Assembly: GCA_001692895.1 (NCBI GenBank)
Contig: KV748207.1
Span: 1,116,001 to 1,180,000 of the forward strand
Reading direction: 5' to 3'
Source of the DNA: Cenococcum geophilum 1.58
Taxonomy: Eukaryota > Ascomycota > Dothideomycetes > Gloniales > Gloniaceae
DNA length: 64,000 nucleotides
Shown here: positions 10,830 through 24,984 of the stretch, piece after piece
How positions within the stretch are numbered: the stretch's first letter is position 1
Layout: each line of letters begins with the position of its first letter
Position numbers and translations under genes: made by a program
Notes under the pieces: generated by a model
Database searches by the model: none
Seen by the model: only the letters and a program-made list of their open reading frames with translations
What the model was told of the DNA's origin: nothing

Positions 10830-12871
10830 GGTATAACTAGTTGTAATAGGACTAGCTTAGTTACAGTAGGAACGTCTTAGTAAAACACTTAACAGATAAA
10901 TTCCAACGCTTTAACTAAATTCTACTAAATTCTGCTAGCTTAATTAACTTCTGCTAAGTTCTACTAGATTAATTAAATTCTACTAAAGTCTATTAAAGAC
11001 CACGTGCATATATGCGTATGTATTAACCACTAAGACCCCTAACTATTTAGTTATAATATTCTCTCGTTATTCTTTTCTTTTCTTTACGCAATGTCTTGTT
11101 CTCTATAAGAGCTATATCCTTAAATTTAAATAGAATATATTTTATTCCTTTAAATCTACTCTAAAGCCTCTTTAAACCCTTATACTATATTATATTAAAA
11201 CAACTACTATTAAAATAGTAAATGAACTTAAACCTCCTATATTAACCGTAAGTATTATAGCCCTAGTTAGGGAATAGTTAACTATAATATAATAGTCTTT
11301 TATAGATGCCCTATCTTAGTAACGGACTATATTAGAAGCTTAGCACTAGTAATTAATAGAAGCAATCCGCGAAGAACTTTATAATATAAAAGCACTTATA
11401 ATAGAGACTTTAATACTACCTATAAATAAGATTAATATAACTGTATTTAAACCTAGCCCGTTAAATACGAACCTTAAACTAATAATAGGAGCTTAATCTA
11501 TATCTATAATAAATCTAATGCCTATTATAAAATCTAAAAAACTCCCTAACCTTATAATATTTAATAGAAACTAAAATAATTTGCGTTCTTTTATAAATAA
11601 GCTCCGTTTTAAGCTTTTAATAAACTATAACTAATAGCTTATTAAAGCTAGTAAGGTTAGCTATAGAATGTCTTATTTAAGCAAAGATGCTATATAAACT
11701 ATAGACCTATTCTTCTGTAACGGCACCTATATTAATTTTAAAATATTTATTTCTTTACTAGAACGAATATATAATAACACTAGCTATAAATATACCGCTA
11801 TTGCTAAACTTAAAAATCTATAATAACGGAACCAAGACTTTACTAGCCTATTTTTAGAATTTCTAGGCCTAGTTAGTAAACTAGATTAAAATAAAGTCGC
11901 TAGAGTTACTACTCTCTATTAAGCTGTTTTAGATAAAATTAGAGCCTAGTTAGTAGGTAGGAAACTACTAAAAGATCTACCCGAATTTGCTATAATATAT
12001 TAATAAATTAATAAAGACCTTTAATATAACAAATAGACTTTTTCTCTAAAGCTAACTACGCCTTATATTTAAAGCTCTATATAACTGGTATATACCTTAA
12101 AACGTAATCCCTTTCTAAAACTAAAAGGCACTATATATAACCTTATAGACCTTAATACCACTTAACTCTATACACCCTTAGAAACTAATAAATAATAAAC
12201 TTAAGCTGTAAACGGGGAATACTTTAGATATAGTAAAAAAGGATATATTTAAAGAAATTACTAAACTTATCCTTTTAAAAAGGTCCCCTAAAGTTTCTCC
12301 TAGTCCTTAAATTATATCTATTTTATAAATTATACTTAGTTGCTATAAAGTACATCGTCTTTAGATAACTTAGAAAACAAATTATCTTAGGGCTAAGTTG
12401 CGACTTAAGATAGAAAGTATAAGAGTATAAGTACCTAGGCTCTTTTAGCGCTAATATGTAATATAACTCCCTTGATATACTTAGCGAAATTTAAACATTT
12501 AAAAAATAGAAGGAAGTATAAATCCTAATAAATAGCAGAGCTACTAGTATAGGCTTTATTAATATAAACTACGCGAAAACTTAATGTTTAAACTTTAAAG
12601 AAACTTAATAAGCCCTAAGGCCTATACGGCTTTAATAGTAAACCTTAATATATAGTAAACTAATATATTGGTTAATAGGCTAACGCTTAAGTCCTAATTA
12701 ATATAGGAGCTAGCGGTATAGGATTTATTAATAAGATCTTTATATAAGATAATAGGTTTACCCTAATAACCCTAAATAAAGCTATATAAGGTAACTATTA
12801 ATTAAGATAACCTTGGGCTTTTATTTACCGCCTCCTATTATAAGTAAAATGTAAAGCATATTGCCTAGATA

Positions 12872-13108
12872 TATAGTAGGGAGCAGGCAAGCCGAGCATA
12901 AGTTATAAGGAGAGTCGATAGAAGAGGACGATATAGTAATAAGGGTAGGTAATAGCCCGAGTATAGAGACGAACTAATAAGAAGGGAGAGGGCTATAAAC
13001 CAGAGGTGCTTATAAGGAGGTGCTAAGCCTAGCCTTCGGCTAGGCCTTAGCTACCCCTAAGCGGCCCTTAGGCGATGCACCCAAGTAAGGGTTAAAATAA
13101 CCCTTATA
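12872..13108 (+). repeat. Dispersed ~235-bp repeat, copy 1
   Basis: Matches 42438-42670 over its whole length in the same orientation. Both begin TATAGTAGGGAG, contain a GGAGTCGAT..GAAGAGGACGATAT block, a hairpin of CCTAGCC and GGCTAGG arms, and end in a TAAGGG...CCCTTATA hairpin. The C' relative lacks it at the corresponding site, so it is an insertion into C. No coding frame. Could be a SINE, a solo LTR or a small MITE; no clean TSD was found. Confidence 0.65.
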
Positions 13109-13248
13109 CAAAAGTACCTTATAACTTGCTATTTAGACTTTAAACTAAAATCTAAAAAATCTACTAAAATCCACTAGTATAAAATTTCTATATATATCTC
13201 TACTTTATACTTAAGAAGTCTACCTAATTTTACCTACTTAAGAATTCT

Positions 13249-13439
13249 TGTAAGCTTTGCAGTGTGGGAAAAGAACGAGCGACTTGATTGTAAATCTATG
13301 GGAATCAAGTGGTATAAATACATGAAAGTAGACCCCGAACTCCGAAGCCCATGACTTATTTCCAACGTATCTGAGACATACGAGGTAGTGCTGACGCAGG
13401 TGAAACAGGGTAATATGCAAGGTCCGGTAGTCGGTTACA
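13249..13439. mobile_element. Solo LTR, not RIP-mutated
   Basis: 191 bp starting TGTAAGC and ending GGTTACA with a perfect 5-bp TSD ATTCT (13244-13248, 13440-13444), inserted in the C sequence upstream of the RT region. The C' relative (rc of about 58,690-58,830) reads straight through the same site. Composition is balanced and CpA/TpG are retained, in sharp contrast to both flanks. Solo LTRs form by recombination between the two LTRs of a complete element. The family is unknown, and no second copy is in this window. Confidence 0.85.
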
Positions 13440-14921
13440 ATTCTACTAAATTCTACTAATATAAGATTTCTGCTAATATCTACTAGGGACCTAAAAATCC
13501 CACTAACTCATATAAAGCGATTAGGGCTACTACGTTACTCTAAACTAAGTAGAAGCTTAAGCTTAATATATAAAAGTATTAGATAAACTAGTATTTTACT
13601 ATAAAAAGGATACTTAAAGAACCTAAGTCTAAATCTAATACTAACTCTATACCTAACATTAAACCTAAAGCTAAGTAAGAAACTATATAAGAAACTAAAA
13701 ATAATCTAAGCTTACTTAATTCTCTAAATATCTATATAATTAGAGCTATCCTACTAGTATAACTTGGTAGAAAACTCAAATATATAATCTTTACTGTTAT
13801 AACAGCTAATATTAAAAAGGCCTTAGCGCTAAAAAAGTACACTAACCCTACTATAAAGATACTAGTAGAGTACTATAAATGCTTAAATATGTTCTTATAA
13901 ATAGAAGCTAATAAGCTACTAAAATACCAATTATATAACTATAAGATTATACTTAAAGAAGGAAAATATTTTAAATTTAGACCTTTATACAGAATATCCT
14001 AAAATAAACTTTAAGTGTTATAAAAGTATTTAAACAAAAACCTAAGTAAAGAATTTATTAGAGTCGGCTTTTCGCCTATAGCTATATTAATAATCTTTAT
14101 TAAAAAACCTAGGGGTGGTTTATACTTCTGTATAGACTACTAAGCCCTTAATACTGTTACTGTTAAGAATTAATATCTAATCCTATTAATATAAAAATGC
14201 TAAATTAACTAAATAAGGCTCGCTTTTATATAAAGCTTAATATTATCTTTATATTTAATCGCCTCTATATTATAAAGGGAGATAAATAGCTTACTATATT
14301 CTACACCTAGTATAAATTATTTAAGTACTTAATAATACTATTTAGCCTTATAAATGCCCAAAGCTTATTTTAGTATTATATAAATAATACCCTATATTTC
14401 TACCTAGATATCTTCTATATTACTTATATTACTAATATTTTAATATATAGTAATAATCTAACTAAATACTTAAAATATAGTAATAACCTAACTAAATACT
14501 AAAATATATTTTATTTTATTTTATAAGCCCTATAAAGAGCTAGCCTATAATTAAATATAGATAAATACAAATTCTATAAAATAGAAGTCTTATACCTTAG
14601 GCTTCTTATTTTATAAATGGTATATAAATAGACCTAAAGAAAGTTAAAGTAATTATAAACTAATAAGAACTTAAGAACATTAAGGATATAAAAGCCTTTA
14701 TAGGATTTACTAATTTCTACTAATAGTTTATTAATAATTTCTTTACCCTAGTTTTATACCTTATAGCTTTAACCTAAAAGGATAAAGCCTTTATCTTTAA
14801 TAAGAAATATAAAAAGGCCTTTACTTATTTAAAGGTTATATTTACTACCGCGCCTATACTTTAATACTTTAACTTAAACTAAATAAGTATTATAGAAGCT
14901 AATTAATTTAACTATATTATT

Positions 14922-15344
14922 TGTAACGGAACCTTATAGTAGGTACTACGGTAGGTCCTATTAATGGGCTAGGTGTGTAGGTATTGCAAGTAAGTTAACA
15001 ACGTAATAATAACTAGTGGAGTGGTTGCCTAATAGATTAACTCTAATTGTATTCTGAGAATTATTATAAGGAAGGAAATATCTAGGTAGGGACTAAGGGT
15101 CCTTAAATACACAACTGTACTCCTATAAAATCCTTCTTATATATAATATACGTGTGCTCTATCTACTCTGTTATAGATCCTATAGATCCTATAAATTACA
15201 CAGATTACCTTACGTAACTTATACTACCATTCCTCGTTATATAGTTCTACTGGTTCCATCCTAGACCGTGCTTTTATTAACTAACTAGTTTCTTCTAACT
15301 TTTCTTTAAGTAGTTATAATATTATACTTAAAGCGTCCGTAATA
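14922..15344 (-). repeat. 3' LTR of chromovirus A1
   Basis: 423 bp; on the minus strand begins TATTACGGACGC and ends GTTCCGTTACA. Matches 24985-25407. Confidence 0.9.
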
Positions 15345-15744
15345 CTATCTCCCTCCTCTTTATTTTCGTCCTTAAAGATTCTAAATATCTCTAAGTTATT
15401 TATTAGAGGTGTAATATCCGTCTAATTAATTTAGTTAATATTATTACTTATTATACCTAAAGTAACCTCTTTTTTTTTTATAGCCCATTAGTCTCGTACC
15501 GTTACTGTAATATTATCGCTAGGTGAGATTATACTATCTCTATGTTCTTATTATGCAAAAGAGGGGTTAGTTTATATTACATTAGCAAGTCCTTTATTCT
15601 GGCAACCCTCTTTATATTTAGAGTGCACTAAAGCAAATATTTATTCGTCCTATAACGTTTACTCTATCTTTAACGCTAAGTATACGCGTTCTATTACCCT
15701 TAATAGTTACTAAGTTCCCTAAGTAATTTAGCGTAGGGTTTTAT

Positions 15745-18197
15745 TGTCGGTATCACCCAAGTGCACTTATATAGCCTATTAATCGTTGATTTGTTCGTTG
15801 TCTAATAGGTAGAGAAAGCAGAGGATCGTAAGGATCGCGGTGCCTAAGTAGGGGGTTGATAAGTCATCATAAGGATGACTAATTAAAGATCTACGACCAC
15901 AACTACGACCACGTAACCTCTGTCCATATATTCCGACACTGGCAGTTCTTTCTTTCTACTTATGGCGCTGCAGGAAGGCAGCAAGGCAGTAAGGTGTCTG
16001 TTTAGCTAGAGGTAGAAGCAGTAAAGGTCTATTCGGGTAGTAGTATGGTACCAGCGGCGGTAGTAATAGTGGTTAAGTATGGAGCTTGTCTATCAGTCGG
16101 TCGGTTAATCGTAGGCGTATAGGCACGATCATTTAGTTGGTAGATCGCAGGCGTATTAGCGCGATTAGTGTCGTAATAGCAGGCATAGCGGCGCTATCAG
16201 TTTGTCGGTGGTATGTGGCAGTACGGTACTAGCGTTAGACGGATTGTAGGCGTAACGGCACAATCGTTTAGTCGGTAGACTGTAGGCGTTTAGGGTACGC
16301 TGTTGACGTAATTTTAACAGACATGTGACCACGTAAGCTCTGTCTATACATTCTAATACTAGTAGTTCTTTCTTTATGCGTAAAATAGCTATCCTAATAA
16401 AGCTTAGACCGTATCCAAATTCCTATTTACATCTTTTAGATGACGACATCCCCGAATATGCTTATGGAGAGTAGTATTTAAGGGGAATGTGGATCCATAC
16501 TTAGTATATTAAAATAGTTAACAATCTAGCAAATGTTTAAAGAGAGCTTAACCCAAAGGGAACGTAGTAGAGTACTTCTCGCAGGCTCGAGGTTGCGGGG
16601 GTTTGTACAAGCTTGGCTGCCGTAGCTCCTTAGCTTTGGTTAACGAAGAGGGTAAAGCTAGCGGAGCTTGCGCGGGCGGAGCTTGCGCTAGTGTAGCTTG
16701 TTGCTGTAATTACTAAACTATGCTTTATAACTCCTTAATCTCTTCTTTTTGTTCTTAATATGCCTTCTGGACTTTTTCGTACTGTTATTAACGTAGGTCT
16801 AAGATACCTTACTATTGGCGTAATTTCGTTTTAAAAGTCTGCTCTTATTATTAAACTATATTTTATATATCCTTAATCTGTTTTTAATAAGCGGTTATAG
16901 TTAAAAACTCCTATTGGGCTTTGTTATTGTAGATGTTAATATAGCAAGGCCGCCTAGTGGCCGTATAGCTCTCGCTTTTATATCCTTTGGGAAGTTAAAG
17001 TAGTGCTATTAAGGGTTTATAGCTGCCGCAAATGCTAGCGGATTTAGGGGGGGGGGGTAGATTTAAGAGGGTAGAGGATGGGGAGCGCGTTGGCATTATA
17101 GGCGCGTGCTAGCAGGTCTCACTTCCTCTAGCAGTTCTTTCTTTATACGTAAAACTACCAATATATAAACTCTATTAATGTAGTATTTGTGGCTTATAAG
17201 GGCCGTAAAGGGGGGAGGGGGACGCGCTAGTGTTTAGGGCGCGCTGTTAACGTGATTTTCGACGTGGCAGATCTATAAGGAAGCAGACGGTATTAGGATT
17301 ATAGGGGGTAGCTACTAGGTTACGTTGCTACGCTAGGGTACTGCATAAAGCTATTAGGTAGTTGGGTATTAGATACTGCTAACGCTGCTAGGTTATAGGA
17401 TGCTACTAAGGTAGCTGCTAGATTATTGGGTATTAGGTGCCGCTAACGCTGCTAGGTTATAGGATGCTGCTAAGGTAGCTGCTAGATTGTTAGGTATTGG
17501 GTACTACGCGAGGCTGTTGAGTTGCTGTAATGCTAGAGTACTGTGCGAGGCTGTTAGGCGTTAATTTGTATGCTAAGACGCGTACTAGGGGGTGGTTTGC
17601 TACTAAGTTGCGTAGCTATGCTAGGGTACTACGTAAAGCAGTTAGGTAGTTGGATGTTGGGTGCTGTAAAAGCTGGTATGCTGTGTACGGCTAGAGCGCT
17701 GCCGTAGTACTGCTGAGGTAGCTGCTGCTAGGGTACTGCCCGAGGGCTGTTGGATATTGGGTGCTGTTAAAAGCTGGGGGTACTAGCACTTAGTAAAGAG
17801 GCCGTACTGGGGGTTAATTTGCGTGCTATAGAATGTCTTATACGTTGCGTATTTATTATATATTCTAAGCTAGCTGGGGTTAGATTGCTGCCGGAGGTTT
17901 TACTGCTGGGTGCTAGATTACTGCTTATAATTAAACGAAGCTGCTAGGGAGGTAGTAAACCTTGTTGCTCTATAGCCAACCGGTAAGGTTAACCATTGAT
18001 TAATGTCGGTATTACCTAAGTGCACTTGTATGGCCTATTAATCGTTGATTTATTTGTTGTCTAATAGGTAGAGAAAGCAGAGGATCGTAAGGATCGCGGT
18101 GCCTAAGTAGGGGGTTAATGAGTTATTATAAGGATGACTAATTAAAGATCCACGACCACAACCATGACTATGTAACCTCTGTCCATATATTCCGACA
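15745..18197. mobile_element. Non-coding LTR element I, TRIM/LARD-like (fossil)
   Basis: 2,453 bp between 194-bp LTRs (15745-15938, 18004-18197) that start TGTCGGTAT and end TTCCGACA, with a perfect TSD TTTAT (15740-15744, 18198-18202), inserted in the 3' region of A1. The 2,065-bp interior has no recognisable gag or pol. It is GC-richer than its host and full of internal repeats: GATCG-AGGCGTA-GCGCGATC palindromic units at about 16,100-16,290 and ~65-bp direct repeats at about 17,370-17,500. A purine tract on the minus strand next to the left LTR suggests minus orientation. It must rely on proteins of another element. Confidence 0.85.
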
Positions 18198-21100
18198 TTT
18201 ATATTTAATCTGCTACTACGAAGCTTAATAATAAGCTTTTAGTAGCCCTAGCTAAACTTTATCGTTCCTATAACGCTAAAAAAGAGGCTGCTAATGCTTA
18301 ATAGCGTGCTCTTAACTCTTGTCTTGCCGCGTTTACTTAGTTAATCCGTCTTAAGAAGGTGCGTAAGAAGGTCCGTTTTAAGAAGTAAAAACTTATAGAA
18401 TAAGGTCTGCAGAAACTTAGTAATAAGAGAACCAACTCTTTTTCTGTAAAGGAAATAACTCTAAGTAGTTTAGCAGTCGCTCTTCCTAGGTCCCCCTTAG
18501 GTAACTTATTCTTTAGCAATCCTTCTTTATTAATATTACCTAACCTATTTTCCTTTAATACTCCTATACCTTTCCTATAGCATTCTTTAAATTTTTTAGT
18601 GGTTCCTAGGTAGTCTTAGTATAGCCTATCCACTTTACTTTGTACTATATTTTATTATCTATATCCTTATAACTAATAATCTTTAAAACTTACTATTTAT
18701 CCTCTTCTTGCCCTCTATACGTGTCTGCTTTATAAACTAGTGGTTTAATATCTCTATATACTAGTTCTAGTATTATAATATGCTATATAGGGTAGATCTT
18801 TATTTTAGCTAGTAGATTTAACTTAAATATAACTAGTAAAATTCTCTAAATAATTTTAAAAGGTCCTAGTCTAACGTGGTCTAACTTCTTACTTAGTCGT
18901 TAACTCTTAAAATTTTTGTGTAGTAGCCATACTTTATCTCCCTCCTTAAGATCTGGTCCCTTAGATCTCTTAGCATTATAGTATCTTTTTATTCTTTACT
19001 ATACTTCCTTAGCTATTTTTATAAGGTTTATATAAAGATTTATTAAAGTCTCTATTCTTTACTTAGCTATACTACTTATTTTCTTTACTTATTATAGCAA
19101 TAACGATATTCTTAGCTTATATCTGTAATTCGCCTTAAATAGTAATATACCTATTCCTTCTTATAGTGTTATATTATATATAAACTATATAACTAGTAAC
19201 AATAATACCTAATTATTCTATGCATAATTAATATAGTGCCTTAAATATTGCTCTAGTGTTTAATTTAATCTTTTTATTTAATTATCTATCTGCGGATAAT
19301 ATATAGTAGAAGTTACTACTTAAACTCCTTATTCTGCTAAGAATACCTCCTAAAATGCTGCTATAAATCTTAGATCTCTGTCTAATATAATTTTACTTAG
19401 TGCTTTATATCTTATAAATACTTCTTTAATATAGATTTTAGTAACATCTTCTACTAATATTTCTTCTACATATGCTATAAAGTATCCCCACTTTATAAGC
19501 TTGTTTACTATTACTAAGATTACATTATAATCTTATCCAGTAATAGGGTCTCTTAACTTTAGTAACTTAATAATAAAGTCCTATAATATGACCTCCTATA
19601 GTCTCCCTAGTATTTTAATAGGTTATAGCCCTCTATACAGCTTATACCTTATTAGTTTATTTCTTTAGTAATCTAGACACTCTTTAATAACCTTTTTAGC
19701 TATCCTCTAGATTTTGTTAATAATATACTCCTTCTAGAGTCTTATTACTAAGCCTATAGCTCCGTTATATCCTTAAGTTAATCCCCTATAGAAATCTCCC
19801 ATAAAGTGCTCTGCTATACTTCTTAGGATGTACTTTACTTAGTTTTTATATATATCTATCTATAGATCTTCTAGTTACGCCTTTAGAATTCTCTATACCT
19901 AAAAGCTTTCTGGTATCTTATAGACTTTTTTTTAGCTTATCCTTCTAAGTTACTATAATCTTTAGATAATTATACCTAATTAATCTATCTGTATCCTTTT
20001 ATAGTAAAGCCCCTAATAGCTTTTTATTATTTTATAGTTTAGCCTTTTAACTTAACGTATCGGCTTACGTGTTATCTATACCCTTATATACTAAATCTTA
20101 AAATGGTATTCTATAAGCATCTCTACCTATCTAACCTATCTTTAATTAAGTTCCTTTATTATTAGGAACCCTATTAGGTTCTTATAATCCGTCTTAACTA
20201 TAAATAGTTTTTCTATACCTTATAAGAATACTCTCTATTTCTTTAGTGCTATAACTATACCTAGTAACTTCTTATTATAGATATTATAGTTTAGTTCTAG
20301 TAGTGTTATCTTCTAACTATAGTATACTACTAGGTGCTATCTATCTAGATGCTTTTATATAAAGTATACCCCTAGTATAAAGTCTAATATATCTATTTTT
20401 ACAACTATCTCTAGTCCTGGTTAATAGATCTTAAGAACTAGCTCCTAGGTAAACAACCTTTTAACTTCTTAGAATAGTTTTTATTACTCTTTTCCCTATA
20501 TCTATAGTTCTTCTTTTTTTATTAATTGCATAAATAGCTTAATGTCCTTTAACCATTGCGCTATAAACCTTCTATAGTAATTGCAAAACCCTAAAAATAA
20601 TCTTAACTGCGTAACGTTCTCTAGTTCTTACCAATTAACTATAGCTTTAATCTTCTTTAGATCTATACTAAGTTGGCCTAGTTTAATAATAAATCCGATG
20701 AAATCGGTCTTCCTAGTAAAGAACTCGTATTTCTTAATTACTACTGGCATCTATTCTTCTTATAGTCTCTTTAAAACCCATTTAACGTATTCTCCATATT
20801 CTTCCTTAGTTATTAAGTAGATAATAATATCGTTAAGGTATACCATAATAAATTCATTAAGGTGTTTTCCTAATATATTGTTAATTCGCTTTTAGAACAT
20901 TGCTAGTGCGTTTATAAGCCCGAATTATATAACTAATAGTTTATATAGTCCTTCCTTTGACCTAAAGGCTGCTTTCTATTTATTGCCTTCCTTAATCCTA
21001 ATCTAATAGTACGCCCATCTTAGATCTATCTTTGTAAAGATTTGCGTATTACCTATCCTGTTTTAGATTTCGCTAATTAAGGGTAAAGGATACCTATCCT

Positions 21101-24100
21101 TCCTAGTAATGCTATTTAACTATCTATAGTTAATATATAGTCTTAATTTGCCGTTTTTCTTTAGTACAAATAGTACTAGATAACCCGCTAATAACTACAA
21201 TAGTCTAATGTATCCCTTTTATAAGTTTTCCTAGACAAATTCTTTAAGTGCTCTACCTTCTTCTTTAGTAAGCTTATAGATTGGAAAGAACCTTAGACTT
21301 ATTCCTAGTTCTAATTCTATCTTATAGTCCTATACTGCATACTTTAACAGCTTTTTACTTTTTAGTGACTATAGTTTCTTGCCGTACTTATAGTATCTCT
21401 TTAGTATATAGCCTAACCCTTTTTCGGTTTCTTCGTAGGTTGCCCCTACTTAGTACTATACTAACTTAGCTTATTGTTATATCTTACGTTATTAAGTATC
21501 TCTAATATCGACCTAACCTGTAATCTAATTAATTTTTAGATTATATTCCTATAACTAAGGCATTCCTAATACTGCCTTATTATTCCCTAATAGTAATATA
21601 TTAAAAGACATCTTAACTTGTCTTCCTTTAATGGTTAACTAAATAGGTTCTATTTTAAGATTAATAATGCCTCCTCCGTAGGCTATCGGATCTCCTAAAA
21701 TTATTACTAATAGGTAAGAATGCTCCTTTTATCTGTGTGGTAGCCCTATCCTTTTAACCGCTATTAATGATATATAGTTCCTTATTACTCTACTATCTAC
21801 TAATACTTTAAACTATTAATCTTGCTAATTAACTTGTAAATTTAAGTGTTAACCTTATATTCCTTTAAGGGTCTAAGGCTCTACTACTAGCTCCCTCTAG
21901 TTCTGTAGGCCTCTACTTTTCCTAACTGCTAGCTACTAGATCCTATTTATACTTAGTTTAACTTTAGCTAATACTTAGTTCGCTTTTTGTCTTTAATATA
22001 CTATAGATAGATATTCTCTAGACATTCCTACCATTATTATCTATTTAGGCATTCTTCCGTAAGGAATCTTCCTAGTTAAAGTATTAAGTCCCCTTATTCT
22101 TAAACTTCCGTTAGGTACTAACTATATATATACTTAACATTTCTGTACTTTACCTTATCTAGTGCCTAATATATCCTTACTAGGTACTTCCGGTTCTTAT
22201 CTTTAGGTGTTCTATATATGTTATATATATTATCTACGCATACTATCCATAATAGTGTATAATATACTTGGTATTTTAGGTTAACTCTTAGCTCGTCTTT
22301 ATCCTTAAGTTTAAACCTCTCCTATATTAATCTAAGCGTTGCGACTTTGTTTATAGGTACTAAGATTTACCTCTCGCTTCTCTAGTCCTCTAATTACTCC
22401 TTTAGATCCTTTAATATTATAATTAAGGCTCCTTTAATGTAAGTTATAGCCTTCTCTGTAATTAGGTAGTCTTAGATAACTTTCTCGTCTAACTATATAT
22501 AGAAATCTTCCTATTCGTTATTATGTCGTTATCTATACCACTTTTGGTATAGTTCTTTAAGCGTATATAGTCTATCCGTAAAGAAGTATCTCTTTATTAC
22601 TGCGTTATAATAGCCCTTTATATATCATTTCTCGAACCTAGTTAGAATCCCTAGATCCTCTTCTTATTCCAGTTTAATAAGCCACTTGGCTCTTAATATA
22701 CCTACTCTTAGCCTATTAGTAATTTTTTATATTAGTACTCTGTCCCTTATATGTCCCAATATACTAGATCTCTTATCTAGTTTCTGTTTTTACTATACAG
22801 CAATTCTTACTTTAAATTCTGCTATAGTTTCTTTCCATTTACGCCTTATAAGTAGATCCTAGAAGTCTTCTTGCTTTTTAATCCTAGTATTAAACTTTCG
22901 ATCTTTAGGCTAAATGCTACGTTCCCCTAGTAAGTCTTCTGGGTCTATATATCTATCTCCCATTCTAACTACTGCTTATACTGTAGATTCCCTAATCTAT
23001 AGCGAAGCCCCTTACTTCTGTCTTATGGGTGTCCTTATTTATATTCCAAATTCCTAGTCCCTTAGATTCTTTAATCCTAAGCTAGCTTCTGTCTTAAGCT
23101 TTACTCCTACCTTAGTCTAATTAGGCTTAGGTGTTTTTATCTTGTTTTAAGAGTCTTAAATCTTACTTATCTTGTCTTAAGAATCTTATGCCTTAGGGAA
23201 TCTCTATCCCAAGCTTATTTGTATATTCCTAAACTAAGCTACTGCCCTACTCCATCGGTTTTCGTCCGTTATAGGTCCTTAGGTGTGCCTTATTTCGTCT
23301 TAAAAATCTTAGTCCTCTCTTATCTTATCTTAAGAATCTTAAGCCTTTAGCCTTTTACCTTTATTAAGTGGTGAATTAGCACTAGCAGTTGTCTGCTTAC
23401 TTAATCTCTATAAGATACTCTTTCTACCATCTTACAAAGCGATAGATGCCGTATTTAATGGTGTTATAATACCCATTACTAAACCTTGCTCTGTGGCGGT
23501 CTCAGTTTTTACTTCTATTGCGTTATTAAGGTTTAGATACCCCTAGTTAGTTCCTTTTTCTTCCTTATTGCTGCTAATTAATAAGTACTCTAACTCTATT
23601 ATTATTGTTACTAATCTTTATCCGTATATTACTGTAATATCTTAATTTAGCTCGTAGAGTCGATCTTATTTTTTATCTAACTCTTAGGTTCCTTTAAGTC
23701 CTTTTAGCTCTAGCTCTTGTGGCTAATAGCTTACACTATACTTAGTGTCTTTATAAATTTAGTATGCGTTATTATAATAAAACGCGAAACTTCTAATTAA
23801 ATATTTTTTTGTTCCTCGCAGTGCACTATTATCCCTCTATTTATGTATGCCTTCTACTAGTCTAGTTCCCTTTATTGCATAGTGACTCTAACTATCTTTA
23901 TAATCCCTCGCAAAATGACCTTATTTCCCGCAATTTATATAAGCTCTGTCTCTAAACTACTAACTTTACTATAGAGTTCGCTTAAACGTCTTCTACTAAT
24001 AAGATCCCTAGTTTAGCCTATACTCCTTAGTCCTATAATTACTAGATCCTTAACCTTTAGGTTTTTATAGTTTTTTACTCTATCTCTTATAGGTTTCTTT

Positions 24101-24984
24101 AGTACTACTTAGGTCTATTAGCTCTGCGCTATACTATAGTTTTTAACTTAGCTTTTGTTATTACGTGCTCTACACCTTATATAACTATAGAACTCTGTCC
24201 TAGCCTCTCTTAGCCTATTCTCTTTAGTAGATCCAATTGTTAATCTTAATCGCTTAATTTATTAAATCCCTTAGAGTATCCGTATCTTCTATTAGGATAA
24301 TTACATCCTAGACTTTAGCCTTAAGTCCCTATTTATACTATGCTATAAGCGCCTTATTATTCTACTTAACTTATATAGCTAACGTCTGGAACTGTATTAT
24401 ATACTTAATTGCTAAGGTTTATTATATAATATCTTAGAGTTTTCTTTCCGCTGTAGTTACTACCTCTAGATCTCCAAACATTTATATAAGTCGCTCTATA
24501 AATCCTTCCTAACTTAAGAATATAAACCGCACATCTTAGTTAGTAGTTATTATTTTATTCGCTTATATTTCTATAAGGCAAGGCTTAAACCACTTAAGCG
24601 CCCTTCCTAACAGGAATAGTCCTACATATGCTATTTAATCCATAGGTGTTAGTAGTTTTACCCCTTCTTACGTGACTTTAAAGTGCATTTGCGTAAGGAA
24701 TCCTTTAAGCTTTAATCTCTCCCCTAAGAATCTCTTAATTAAAGGTAACTTAATCTTTGCTGCCCCTATCCCGTTAATCCTTTATTTAAGTGTCGCATTA
24801 TTCTCTATTAACTAGTTCACTATCTCTTATAGTTACCTAACCGTTATAGGTTATTATAAGTTAGTATTTATTATACTAGTGTCACCTCCTAACCTTAAAG
24901 TAGTTGCCGCCGTCGATAGCGTTATAGTAGCTGCTTTTAGTAGTATGTTGTTTAACTTATTAAACTATAACTAGGTAGTAATTG

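Noticed and set aside
12872-13108. tRNA gene or riboswitch
   Set aside because: Hairpins are present but no cloverleaf or convincing box A/B pair; it is better described as a dispersed repeat.
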